NCBI RefSeq assembly: GCF_000003815.2
Contig: NC_049987.1
Location: forward strand, 22,993,661 to 23,057,660
DNA length: 64,000 nt
Origin: Branchiostoma floridae
Taxonomy: Eukaryota > Chordata > Leptocardii > Amphioxiformes > Branchiostomatidae
Direction: 5' to 3'
This document shows positions 22,401 to 34,300 of this stretch, piece by piece. Position numbers and translations under genes: made by a program. Within the stretch, counting starts at the first letter, position 1; each line of letters opens with the position of its first letter. The notes beneath the pieces were generated by a model. That model ran no database searches and had not been told where the DNA came from. It saw only the letters and a program-made list of their open reading frames with translations.

Positions 22401-25400
22401 TGTGTCTAACTTCTTCATCAATTTCTACTGTACAGTTTACTTAAAAATCCTGAAGCACAATGCACATGAAATTCTATCTAGCCACGGAAGGGTTAAAAAA
22501 ACTTCAGTCTGCTAAGTTAGCTGTTTGGCATTGCAGCTGTATTGTTTATTGGGGTTAGGCAGGTCTGATAAGGGTAATTTTGTTGTAGAAAAAACAAACT
22601 ATTTGGTTCCATATTTCACTGTTTCCTTGACACTGTCCAGTTTCCAGGTTTTGGGGTCATCTGTCTGATAGACTGGCTGTCGACATTGATGATTCACAGA
22701 CTGTTATGTGTACATGTACATTGTGCTGTGTACATGTATGGTTCATTCTGCTCCAGTCAGTTCAAAGTCCAATTTGCTGTAAACCTACCACACCTACATA
22801 TCATCGTAAATTAGTAATACAACAAATAGCAACAAATACTTATGACAAAAGATTACACAAAAAACACTACCAGTACCATCACAATTTTTGTACATTGTAA
22901 CATCAGTATGCAATTCTTTTCTCAATCAATAGTAAAAAACAACAACTGGATATAATACTGAAGTGTGGACTGCCCAAAAGTAGCCTGGATACCATACCCC
23001 AACCTCAAGAGTCAAATATCTTTTCTGCACGATAGATACTTGAGATCAGGCTGGGGTTTGGTAACCAGGCTAGCCCAAAAGAAAAAGGTGGTAATATTAT
23101 TATTAACTGATGAATCAACAAAAAGTATACCAGCCCAATCAAGACAGCAAACATCGTTTTACATGTAACTAAATGATGCTGGTAATGTAGAACTTGTATA
23201 CCGGTAGTTGTTGCTAGTGTGTATAAGCAGAAGTGTGGCTTTGGTCTGTCTGTTTGAAAGTCTGTTCGTCATAAACAGCACAACAAAGAAATACTGTGCT
23301 AGTTTTTCACTGGTTGAAAAAAAATGCAGCATCCCAAACCAAAAGGAAGCAACATGGCAAAACTACTGCAGAATGGGCTCAATCTTTTGGTTTGCTAAAA
23401 AAGACAAACACATGTAGCCTGAGTATCATCCTCCCTAGTAACCGCTAGCTCACGACTTTCCGTGGTTAGCAAGCGAAAGTGATGAGCCAGCGGTTACTAC
23501 GGAGGATGATACTCAGGCTAAAACACATGAACTGATGAAGGATAACAATGTGCAAGACACTGATAATCTTGCCTAGATACCAGACTGTTTGAACTTTCCA
23601 TGGCCTTGTTGGATGTCCATCGTCACTTCGATGATGACTTCAATGGCGTCTCTGGTGCGACCGAAGGCCGAAGGCCGAGGCGCATATGCGTCCGCATGTC
23701 GGGCACACGACAGCGGTGCTGGGGATGGGTCTTCCCTCCTTCTCTTTCTCCTTCCTGTCTTGTCGTTTCTTCTCTATTTCATTTAGTCTATTGTTTTCAA
23801 AGTTTTTTACTCCCTGATGGACAGCGTGACGCCATGCGCATCTGTCCATTGCAGTAGTCTCCCATTCCCGGTGTGGAATGCTGCATGCGGAGAGGGACGA
23901 CTTCAGTGAGTCCTTGTAGCGCTTGTAAGGACGTCCGACTTTTCTCGTGCCGGAAGCAAGCTCACAGTAGAACACTGTCTTCGGGAGTCGTGCTTCGTCC
24001 ATGCGCACCACATGGCCAGCCCATCTCAGCTGGGCTTTCATGATGAGCGCTTCAATGCCCATCATGTTTGCTCGACGGAGCACTTCTGTGTTGGGAACCT
24101 TGTCTGTCCAAGAGATACCCATAATTCTGCGCAGGCAGCGGAGGTGAAATCTGTCCAGAGCTTTCAGCTGCTTTTTGTACAGTGTCCATGTTTCACAGCT
24201 GTAGAGTAGCGCTGTGATAACAACTGCTTTGTAGACTGCCAGCTTTGTCTGAAGTCTGATGCCACGTTCACCCCACAGCCGCTTCCAGAGCCTACCAAAG
24301 GAGGAGCCGGCTTTCGCAATCCTGTTGGACACTTCCTTGTCTGTGCTGCAGGATGAGGTCAGTGTACTTCCCAGGTAGGTAAAGCTCTCTACACTGTTTA
24401 GCTCTGTTCCTTCTATCATGATGTGAGGAGCTGCTAGTGACACTCCTGGCGCAGGTTGAAGCATCACTGCTGTCTTCTTCAGGCTAATTGTTAGCCCGAA
24501 GGCTTTACTGGCCGTTGACAGGCAGTTAGCGAGCTCTTGCAGGTCCGGTTCGCTGAGAGCAGCAAGGGCTCAGTCATCTGCAAAGAGAAAGTCTCTCACC
24601 AGGGCCTCCAGCACCTTGGTTTTTGCTTTGAGACGCCGTAGATCAAAGACCCGCCCGTCGCATCTGTAGCGGATGGTTATCCCGGCATCTGTCGCAGAGA
24701 GTGCTTTGAACAGCATGGTGGCAAACATGAGGCTGAAAAGAGTGGGTGCCATAACACAGCCCTGTTTTACTCCATTCGTGATAGGGAATGAGTCAGATAC
24801 TGTGCCGTTTCCCACAACACGGGCCATCATCCCATCGTGGAATGACCTGATGATGCTGACAAACTTTGGGGGACAGCCCAGTTTGGACAGGATTGACCAC
24901 AGGCCCTCTCGGCTGACTGTGTCGAACGCCTTGGTTAAGTCCACAAACATGATGTACAGGTTTTGATTTTGTTCGCGACACTTTTCCTGGATTTGGCGAA
25001 GTGTAAATACCATGTCTATGGTTCCTCTGTTACTTCTGAAGCCGCACTGGCTTTCTGACACCACGTCGTCCAGCAGGTGCTGTGTGATGCGATTGAGGAC
25101 AATGCGGGCCATGACTTTTCCAGCAGCACTCAGCAGCGAGATTCCCCTATGGTTATCGCATGCTGCTCTGTCTCCCTTGTGCTTGTAAAGATGAATGATG
25201 TTGGCGTCCTTAAAGTCCTGCGGCACCGATCCCTCCTTCCAGAACATTTGCATCAGTTCTGTCAGTTTGGCTGTGACAGCATCTCCTCCCTCTTTGAGGA
25301 CCTCAGGGGGTATGCCATCTGGCCCAGGTGCTTTTCCTCCTTGGAGTTGCTTAATGGCCTTCTGGGTTTCTTCCAGGCTGGGAGGGTCATCCAGAAAGGC

Positions 25401-27729
25401 CAAGAGTGGTCGCTGCGGCATGTCCTGGATTGCCTGTTGGTCGATATTGGAAGGTCTGTTGAGCAGCTGGCTGAAGTGTTGTCTCCAGCGCTCGGTTATG
25501 TCGCTCTTCTCTGTGAGGAGAGTACCATCAGCTGAGCGAACGGGTGCCATGGCATTGGACGAGGGACCATACACTGCTTTCAGACCTGAGAAGAACATTC
25601 TTGTGTTGTGTTCGTCTGCATACTGTTGCAGTTCTGCCGCCTTGGACTCCCACCACTTGTCCTTCATTCTTCTGAGTTCTACTTGAACTTTACTCCTGAG
25701 GTGTCTCAAGTGATCAAGCTTTGCAGTGGAGTTTTTATCATTCAGCCACCGTGTGAACGCTTCTTGCTTTTCCTTCAGAAGGCTGGTGATTTATTCATTA
25801 TTGTTATCAAACCAGTCCTGGTGTTTACGCTTTGTGTGACCTAGTGTGCGTTCAGATGTGTCAAACATTACTTTGCGAAAGTTGCCCCATGCTTTCTCTG
25901 GGTTACTTTCAGCTGGCAGTTTCTTGATCTGTTTCCATGGCCTACGTTATACTTATAGGCCAACTGTGATAGACCATGAAGATAGATACTGAGATTGGGC
26001 TGGGGGTCTGGAATCCAGGTTACCGATAATCCTGCAAATACCTTATACCCGTGGGTGACTTACAACTGGTTAACCATAGATAACTTGATGGGCATTTGAC
26101 ATAAGATGGAATAAGCATGTTGAACATTCTAAGTGTGTAAGTGATAATGGGCAGCAACATGAATTGTAGGTCATAGGTCAAAAGTGAAGGCCCCTGACAT
26201 GTAAACAGAGGTTCTCCGCTCCATCATTGTCTACATTTGCATAAAAAATGTCCTGACCTGTTGTCCTTATGTCTCCGGGGCCTTCACTTTTGACGTACAT
26301 GTATTAGTAATGTAACAGTGGGGTTTAAGCGCTGCCAAACTGACCACGCCAACAGCTCTTAGTGAAACGCAAGAAGGGCGAGTAGAACTGAAAAAACAAC
26401 AATATATACAAATATCCTGACCGACCCGGGAATTGAACCTCAGGGCCACAACACTAGCAGTCTAACTGATCCAGCCAAAAGCCTGACAGGCATTTGGCAT
26501 GGTCAGTTAGCGCTACTTGAAGCCCCACTTTTGCTTCATGTGCGCACTTGGAACAGTGAACATGCTTGGCTAAGGAAAGGAAAAACAGAATTATGGAACG
26601 GAAAGTGAAAACAGAGACTAAATCATGGATAATCCCAGGATTAAGGCAACACACATGTTGCCTAATCCAGAAAATACCCAGTAATGAACCTCTGTCCTGC
26701 AGAGCCCACCCAGGTGCCCAATTATGTTTTTAATGAGGGCATTATCATTCTAATTATGATCTATATTGAAGCGTTAATTGTTTTCTGTACACTAGTTCAT
26801 TCCAATTTGTTGTTCTAGCACCTAGATTCAATGAAAATCACTAGCTGTAAATAAAATAAAACAAGCTGTCAACATGTCTATTCGGGTGAAATAAATATAC
26901 TTGAGTAAACTTAAACTTAAACAAAAGACTTGTACTAGTTGTACAAATATGATGATGATCACAAAACAAACATCATTCATTGGCAATCGATTTATGTTAC
27001 CAGGGAAATCTGTTGAATCGACCAGAGTTGGACCTCTTTGTAACAACCATTCTGGATTTGGCTATCAACATATTTTGTACATGAAACACAATGAACGTTT
27101 CAAAACTGAAAGGAGAAACAAAAAAGGAGGAAGAAAAAACGTAATAAAATCTTGGACAGAGACAATACAAGACATATTTAGTAAGAAAAACGTGGGAAAC
27201 TTATGTTTTGTACATGTTATATAACAGATATGACAGTTGCAGAAAACGGTTCCTATATCGACCTGCAGCATGATATTTGTGTTTTGCCCAAATGGTCAAG
27301 GTTCAGTGACTCTGACCACGCGGCGGTCAAAACAGGTGAACAAAATAATTCCACACTTTCATTTCGACTTCGTGGAAATCATAAAGAGAGGAGCCACGCC
27401 TTTAAAACGGATCTAAAATCCAAGACAGGGCAGAAAATTTCGCCGAATCATCGCCATACGCCCACGCAGAGCCGAGTACACACGCAGAAGTTTTCACCGC
27501 AATAAAAAACAGAGAAAGGTTGTAAAGATGGCGCTCGTTCGACCGTATGTCTAAAAACAACAGCTCTGTTCGACGAAATACCGAGCTTTCTCCCTCTATC
27601 GTGTTATGGGTATATTCTACCTTTGTTCAGGATAAATTGTGCACCAACCGATCGGAGAAAAACAGGAAATGGAAGCCAGGAGCTTACGTGTTTCAGCGAG
27701 AGAGCGGAAGGCGGCAACCGGGAGGCCAT
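19478..27729 (-). CDS. LYRM2: LYR motif-containing protein 2
   Basis: LYRM2 is a small mitochondrial LYR protein linked to respiratory complex I. Three exons join in phase: 27688-27729 (14 codons, MASRLPPSALSLKH), 19934-20074 and 19478-19555 (TGA), giving 86 aa against about 88 in vertebrates. The second exon carries the LYR-type motif LHLYRDILRSLRQV and the family stretch KKYLVDWARQEFKQNK; the third reads EVIRMMLSRGRLQYKELQK. Splice sites are canonical. The first exon was found only by its match to the conserved N-terminus; its ATG sits in a YY1-like aagatggtggcatgg context. Intron 1 is 7.6 kb and holds a LINE, SINEs and foldback elements. The 3' UTR would run into Rheb, as no AATAAA is seen in the 76-bp gap. 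Confidence 0.9.
20203..20391 (-). mobile_element. tRNA-derived SINE (reverse orientation)
   Basis: On the reverse strand an A box (tagtccagtggttagcgg) and a B box (gtgagttcgattccggc) begin near 20391, followed by a body rich in pyrimidines down to about 20203. It lies in LYRM2 intron 1, about 130 bp behind exon 2 in genome order. Confidence 0.75.
20525..20655. repeat. Palindromic caggtccggacctg repeat
   Basis: Contains the palindrome 'caggtccggacctg' inside a region of repeated 'cctgaacc' and 'ggttcagg' words. A related copy in reverse orientation is at about 41095-41185. It is non-coding. Confidence 0.5.
20879..20957. mobile_element. TAGCCTG-class foldback element (79 bp)
   Basis: Begins tagcctgtgtttacacaagc and ends agtcaggcta, with complementary inner arms around 'ggggttaatgaccccc'. 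A close relative, same length, is at 36177-36255. Confidence 0.65.
21324..21974. mobile_element. Large composite foldback element (TAGCCTG ends)
   Basis: The outer ends tagcctgggtaccatcc and ggatggtacccaggcta are perfect inverted repeats 651 bp apart. Inside, a second inverted pair brackets 21535-21660 ('ttaattaagg/ccttaattcgc'-like words), and 21817-21920 is a copy of the repeat seen at 675-775. It therefore looks like elements nested in one another. No functional ORF. Confidence 0.65.
22981..23072. mobile_element. TAGCCTG-class foldback element (92 bp)
   Basis: Begins tagcctggataccatacccc and ends ggtaaccaggcta; most of the element pairs with itself. Confidence 0.65.
23415..23520. mobile_element. 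TAGCCTG-class foldback element, nearly perfect hairpin (106 bp)
   Basis: The left arm tagcctgagtatcatcctcc is mirrored by ggaggatgatactcaggcta at the right end, and the inner arms (gtaaccgctagctca / tgagccagcggttac) continue the pairing to a short loop. It is the cleanest member together with 60909-61010. Confidence 0.8.
23580..25945 (-). mobile_element. Degenerate LINE (non-LTR retrotransposon), 5'-truncated
   Basis: The reverse strand encodes a reverse transcriptase from about 25945 down to 23640. Visible are GGKAPGPDGIPPEVLK, the RT region RGTIDMVF, FVDLTKAFDTVSREGLW (first catalytic Asp), GVKQGCVMAPTLFSLMF, and the catalytic FADD, followed at once by a TGA (24570-24572) where the family has a sense codon. 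The frame then reopens, through SFTYLGS and a LRWAGHVVRMD region, to a C2H2-like finger (CPTCGRICASAFGLRSHQRRH region, near 23650). A second in-frame stop (TAA) lies near 25793-25795. No endonuclease domain remains. It is inside LYRM2 intron 1, on the gene's own strand. Clade not assigned. Confidence 0.9.
26410..26478 (-). mobile_element. tRNA-like SINE head
   Basis: The reverse strand has an A-box-like tggatcagttagactgcta and a B-box-like gaggttcaattcccgggtc at tRNA spacing. The body is not clearly bounded. Intron 1 of LYRM2. Confidence 0.5.
26480..27680. other. LYRM2 intron 1, first kilobase: nothing recognised
   Basis: AT-rich DNA without a convincing exon. ORFs are short and overlap one another. 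Towards the promoter the GC content rises from about 27300. Confidence 0.3.
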
Positions 27730-28348
27730 GCCACCATCTTGAAAATAAAGTCAGGGAGAATACATTTTCTATGGTGAAGTCTTGCTCGTTTCTTATAATT
27801 AACCATAAGAAATGATACTTTTACGATAATATTCACTTAATATTAATACAAATAGTCCTAAAATTAAATTATAGCCCTAAATAAGGTACATAAAATGTTT
27901 TAATGATCACATAAAAGTACATTAGTGGATGACCCCGTATTTTCGACTGGCCTCGCGAGACTCTATTATGGAAGTTCCCAATATGGAAAACAGGTTACAT
28001 AAAGTTATATAAGAAATACTTTCCAGTTCTATATTTATTATACATACATATAGAGATTTATATTGTATACAATGCACTATTTAAGTAACTTTGAGATGTT
28101 TTTTTGACGTCTTAAACGGCATAAAATAGGATATATCTGTAAACAGTTACCTCCCTACTATAAACAAAATGAACCAATCCAAACCAAGATGGCCGCCTTC
28201 ATCGATGAGTTTTGATTTTACCTACTTTACCAATCTATAACGTTCGTTTTTCTGACCTGATCTCAGAATTGAAACAAGCTGTTGGATCTACATAGAAAGT
28301 ACACTACCGGAACTACACTCCTGTGTCGTTGTTGTCCTTATCCCGACC
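27730..28348. promoter_or_regulatory. Divergent promoter region between LYRM2 and TIPRL
   Basis: 619 bp separate the start codons of LYRM2 (-) and TIPRL (+), with no gene between them, so both must start here. A YY1-like ccaagatggccgcc lies at about 28185-28198, and a related aaagatggcg at about 27526 falls in LYRM2 intron 1. No TATA box at a sensible place was recognised. The interior is AT-rich. Shared regulation is an inference from spacing. Confidence 0.55.
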
Positions 28349-31300
28349 ATGGCCAGCTCTAGCCCGCCACCCGACCCCCAGACGTCGCACCCTCCGCGGA
28401 GGATGCCGACCCCGCGGGCCAGGAAGGTGGAGGACTTCAGTTTCGGCCCGTGGACCATCACTGCTGTGAAGAGCCACATCATGCCGTCAGACGATATGGA
28501 CAAGTAAGTATCATCCGTATTCTGCTTTATGGGTAACCGTCTGTAAGACTCCATGGTGTTAATCACACATCAGCAGCCTACTTCATCTAGACAGCATCAT
28601 CAAGGTATCATCAAGGTATCATGATCAATTCAGTCTCAGTTGAAAAAATTTCTTGATAAATTGATTCATAACTTGGCGAATGACCGACTTCATTAAACAC
28701 CAACAACAAGTAAAAGACATAACAGGTATCCAGACTTATTAGCAATTTCCAGTGCAACGTTATGGTGGTACCGCGCCATCTGGCGAGGTAGCGGGGAATT
28801 TCACCACGGGCCGGTCACATGACTCTCCCTGGCCAATCGCAGCAGTCTCAGATGAGAAGCTCTTCCGTCAAGTCAGACATTCCAATCACTGCCGGCATTA
28901 TTCGGGTTTATTTCGTTTTTCGGTGGGTGTAACTTCATACACCTAGTTCCCAGTACGCTAAGCCCCTAAGTACAACCTTCAGGATGCGAGGCGCCGGCAA
29001 GAGGCGACTATCAGCTCGATGACCAATACGCATGGTCGGACCACGCTTCACTTCGGGATTGCCCTTCACCGGTCGTCAGTTCTCTCTCTCCGCCGATAGA
29101 CGAGCTGGAGGACGAGATTGACCACCAACTAGCTGAGGTATCGAGGAGTATTGAGAGGATCCAGTTAAACGAGGCACGCCTCCGGGAGCACGACCAACAA
29201 ACCAAACCCAAGAAAACGCAGCGCAACCCCCCTCCCCAAACCAGGGACATACGTCAGGATGACGTGCCTCGCAACTCCCGCGTGCGGATGACGTCACCCC
29301 CACGCGCCTTCTCGCGAGACCCGGACTCACGCACCTTCTCGCGAGATTTCGGTCAAGATGGGAGGGGGGCTCCTCGGAAGAATCCCTCTAGGCGTCCAGC
29401 GCATACAGACGAGTACGAACACACCCGCGGCTACCCGTCCCTGCGAGACATACGTTCCATGAACTATCTCCAGGATCCTTTCACGTCAGCCGAGCGAGTC
29501 CGGGCCCAGCCGAGGCAGCCACCGCCCGGCGACACGTTCGGCTGGGACCTCGACGGCGATAACAACAGGAGACCCAGGCGGCAGCGGGACTACTCTTCAG
29601 CGTCGGACGACGATGACAAGCCTTACCGAGGTAAGCGACGGCTTCGTAGCGGGTTGTCTCGCAAATCTCACGATAAAGTGAAACGTGAGGTCAGTTGGCC
29701 CCATGAATTCGTATTTTCGGCGTCATCCAAACTTGAACACGACCAATTGACATGGGACCAGTTCCTGGCTGGCGAACTGGCCATTATCCTAAGTAAGGAC
29801 ACTGATCCGTATGAGAGCTACAACAGAGCCCAGATTCTGCAGGGTGTAATGCTGGACATTCCACATTACACATTCAAAGGAGTCCGAAACTTCTATCGCA
29901 CCATGTTACGTCGTGCAGAACACGCATTGCTGGACCTCGATTCTCCACATACAGTAGCACTGGTGAGAGATCTCAAGCGTGACTACCTGCGCCGCCCGAC
30001 GGACGACGACGACGTCTCGCCCACAGTCAAGGTCAAGGGCAAGGCGATCAGCAGTGGGGCACCCTGTGCAGGTTACCAGCGGGGAACGTGCACGTATGCA
30101 TCTGACCATCTTGGCCCGTCCGGCGCCAACGCAAAGCACGTGTGCAAGTACTGCCACAAGTTTCGACCCGACGTTCCTCTGCAACACACACCTAAAGATT
30201 GCCCCTACGCCGACAAGGCCACACGCGACGCCTACGTGGCAGCTAGGGCATGACTAGCTTTCGGGTCGTCTACTACAGACTTGAACGCTGAGTTAGGTGA
30301 TGCATCAGACGTTCTTCACTTCGACAATCACTCTAGCGTTACCTTTAGTCCCCAATCAGAATTTGACAATGATTCCACTATTACATTAGGTTCCCAATCA
30401 GACTTAAGCAGTAGAACCGGCCCTGTTTTGGGACACACTACTCTCACGGAGACTCACGGTCAGGAGCCTGTCACCCTCGTCATGAACCCGCCGCAGAGCG
30501 GGGAGGCCACGGAGTGCAGCAAGGCATCGCTGGCAACGTCCCAAGACAGACCACACTCTGCATCTTCAGTCGGTAGCCTCACGCAGCACACCAGTAATGC
30601 CACCGCGGAGTCTCGGCGCCCATGCCCCGCACATACCGGACTGCGCATACAGCCAACACGACTTCCCGGCATCTCTTCGTGCTCAGGCCCGCACAGCTTC
30701 GCAGCTGGTCCAGTCGGTCTCGTCACAGCGGACATGTGGTCAGCAAATACCGTCACGACCCTTGACGTGCCTTCGCCTAAACCGATTCCTCCTCGCTCTG
30801 CCATTGAACTTCATGAGCTAGTGTACGACTCCGGGACACTCAACTTCCAGGGTTTACGTCTCCCCGTCAGTTCCAACTTGAAGATACCAGTGTGGAGGGC
30901 CACCTTGTCCCAGTACCACGACAGTAAGGTCGCAGACTTCTTAGAATTCGGCTGGCCCGTAGGTTACACCGCAGCGACACTGCCTCGGTCCACGGCACGC
31001 AACCACACGTCGGCGACACAGTACGGCGCTGATGTTGACGCGTATATAGCCAAGGAAACGAGACTCGGCGCTACCCATGGCCCCTTCGACGCTCCTCCCT
31101 TTGAGCGACTCACATGTTCGCCATTACAAACAGTGCCAAAGCGAGATTCTGACAAACGCCGAGTAGTTCTAGACTTGAGCTTTCCACCCGGGAATTCCGT
31201 CAACAGTGGTATACCCGGGCACGAATATCTGGGAGAGCAATTCAACCTTATACTCCCTAGTTACGACGCCTTCGAGGATCTACTCCGAAGCAAGGGTCAA

Positions 31301-34300
31301 GGCTGCTACATGTTTAAACGGGACCTTAGTCGCGCATACCGGCAGATACCAGTAGACCCGCACGATCACCATCTCCTGGGCTACTGCTGGCGAGGCAAAT
31401 ACTACTTTGATTCATCGTTCCCGTTTGGCCTTCGGTCGGCCGCCATGGCCTGTCAGCGGACCACCAACGCGGTGTCCTTCATCTATTCCCTCCAGGGTTT
31501 CTCCTGCGTCAATTACATTGATGACTTTGGCGGCGCAGACACCCCAAGCAGAGCGGACGCAGCATATCTCGCCCTGGGTCAAACGTTTGACGATCTCGGC
31601 TTGGCAGAGTCTATAGAGAAGGCCACTCCGCCCTCTACCGAGATGACCTTCCTTGGCGTAGGCTACAATTCCAGCGTGATGTCCAAGGCGGTGACACAAG
31701 ACAGACTCACCGACACCCTGAGCGAACTCGCGCTGTGGACAGACAAGAAGAGAGCAACGAAGCGAGAAGTTCAAGCCCTTCTCGGCAAGCTCTCCTTTAT
31801 CTCGGCCTGCGTCACACCCGGCCGCGTCTTCTTATCGCGTATCATCACGACCTTGAGGGGCTTACGCAGCAACCATCACAGGGTCCGCATCAGTACTGAA
31901 TTCCGCAAGGACATCAACTGGTGGCTCCACTTCCTGGTATTTGGACTGTATGGAGAAAAAACAAATAGCTGTTGTAGAATTTGTTGTTGTTGTTGTTGTT
32001 GTTGTCCTTGTTTAACGTCTACTTCTCCGCTAGACATGGTCTCTTGGTGCTTTTTCTGCTGGGTGCTCTTAGATTTGTTGACCTCGCTGGTGCTTGTACT
32101 CTGGTACTTTGCATATGCGTGTTTGGGATGTTTTAGACCTGCTCTGGAACCAAATACATCCTCTTGTTTGCTTCGTTCGTCAGGTCGCTTCGCATTCCTG
32201 CTAGGGATACAACATCCATCGTTCTTTCTTGTTGAGGGATAGTCAACAGAATTTCCTTTGGGCCTGTCGGTCCTACAGCGCTAGCTGAGGAGTGTGCTTG
32301 TGCACCTGGAGACAGTCTGGCATCCAGGGTAACAATGTAGAACTACATGTTTTTGCACCCTGACATTGGGACAGTTGTATATTCTGTTGTACATACGATA
32401 TACATTCGTACCCTCACTGTGGCGTCACATTCTCGTCTCTCCAATCACAGACTGGCGTCCCTGTTGGACATCCCCCAGCTACCAGAGATGCTGTTTGGTC
32501 AGAACGTGCTGAGAATAAAACACTCCGCAGGGTTTGGGATAGTTATTCTGTTGTACATGAGATACACATTCGTACCCTCACAGTGATGCTGTTTTCCCCA
32601 CCACAGACTGGCCTCCCAACTGGACATCCCCCAGCTTCCAGAGATGTTGTTCGGCCAGAACGTGCTGAGAATAAAACACTCTGCAGGGTTCGGGACAGTT
32701 ATATATTCTGTTGTGCATACGATATACATTCGTACCCTCACATTCTCGTCTCTCCAACCACAGACTGGCCTCCCAGTTAGACATCCCCCAGTTACCTGAG
32801 ATGCTGTTTGGTCAGAACGTGCTGAGAATAAAACACTCCGCAGGGTTCGGGATAGAGTTCAACGCCCTGGACCACATGAAACTGGTGGACAACAAACATG
32901 ACCTGATGAAGGTCGCTGTTTCTGAGGCCTGGAGGCAGGCAAGGTACAAATCATTCTGTAGTATGATAGTATGATGATACTGCAATCATGTAATGCTCTT
33001 TCCATCAAAGCATTGAAACATGTTAGCCTGAGTGCCATCTTCCATTGTGACGCAATCCTTTTCCTGGCCCAACAGCGGAGTTGGGATTCAGCCAGTGGTC
33101 ACTACAGAGGATGGCACTCAGGCTAGAAGCATGTGACCACTGCTATAAGATCCCTGAATTAGGGACATAGACTGTGACCAATTCAAATCAAGACTAGTTG
33201 AGTCTTGGGACAGGGTTGGGCATGTTTTGAAAATTCATCCGCCCTATAATTTACAAGCCCATTTTACAGTAACTTCCACTGGGTTAAGCAAACTTTTCAC
33301 TACTAGTAGCCTGAGACCATGGGGCTATTGATCTTTTCTAACTCTTTGGGAATACAGGAAGTGTAACTGTAAGGACTGAGACTGATTGTTACTTATCTTA
33401 TTGTCTCCCTGTAGATCCGGCAGTGAACACATCCACGAGGTGATCAAGCCTTTTGACTGGACCTTCAGCAGTAACTACAAAGGAACTCTACTTCAGGATA
33501 GTGTTCCACTGCAGGTCAGTAGTCTAGCAGTTATGTGGGTTTTGTAGATTTTAGTAAATGGTTAAGCTATCATGATGAATTTGAACATATCAATACATGT
33601 AATTTCAAATGTAATGTTTCAGTTTTTGTTTCACATTACTAGCCTGGACCCAGCCATTTTATCTTTAGTACCTTGGTTGATTCCTCCCTGTAATCACCCT
33701 GTTGTCAGAAAACCTTTTGCTGCCCTCCCTGCTTTAGTTTGTGTTGACGACCAAGGGGGCATACTAAGGCTGGAAAGGCTGGCATGCAGGGTATCACTTT
33801 TCTGGAAATGTCATAAATCTACAATGTGCTAGTTCCTACTATCATAACTTGGATGAGCAGTTCTGTGAACTATCAACAACAAGATGTGGTCTGTTCTGTT
33901 TGACAAACAGGTTGTAGAAACCACAGAGCTGATCGACATTGAGAGGCTGAAACAGAGGGAGAAAATCATGCCTATAGTGGCCACGTTTGGCCAGTTCCCT
34001 CAGTGCTCCCCAATAGACAGTTTTGACTGTAATCTTGTTTGTAAGACCTGGCTAATTATGCTGCTCTGTTGAACACACAGGTGGAAGAAACCACAGAGCT
34101 GATAGACATTGAGAGGCTGAAACAGAGGGAGAAAATCATGCCTATAGTGGCCACGTTTGGCCAGTTCCCTCAGTGCTCCCCAATAGACAGTTTTGACTGT
34201 AATCTTGTTTGTAAGACCTGGCTAATTATGCTGCTCTGTTGAACACACAGGTGGAAGAAACCACAGAGCTGATAGACATTGAGAGGCTGAAACAGAGGGA

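Noticed and set aside
25077-25686. 152- and 163-aa plus-strand frames
   Set aside because: They are antisense to the LINE reverse transcriptase.
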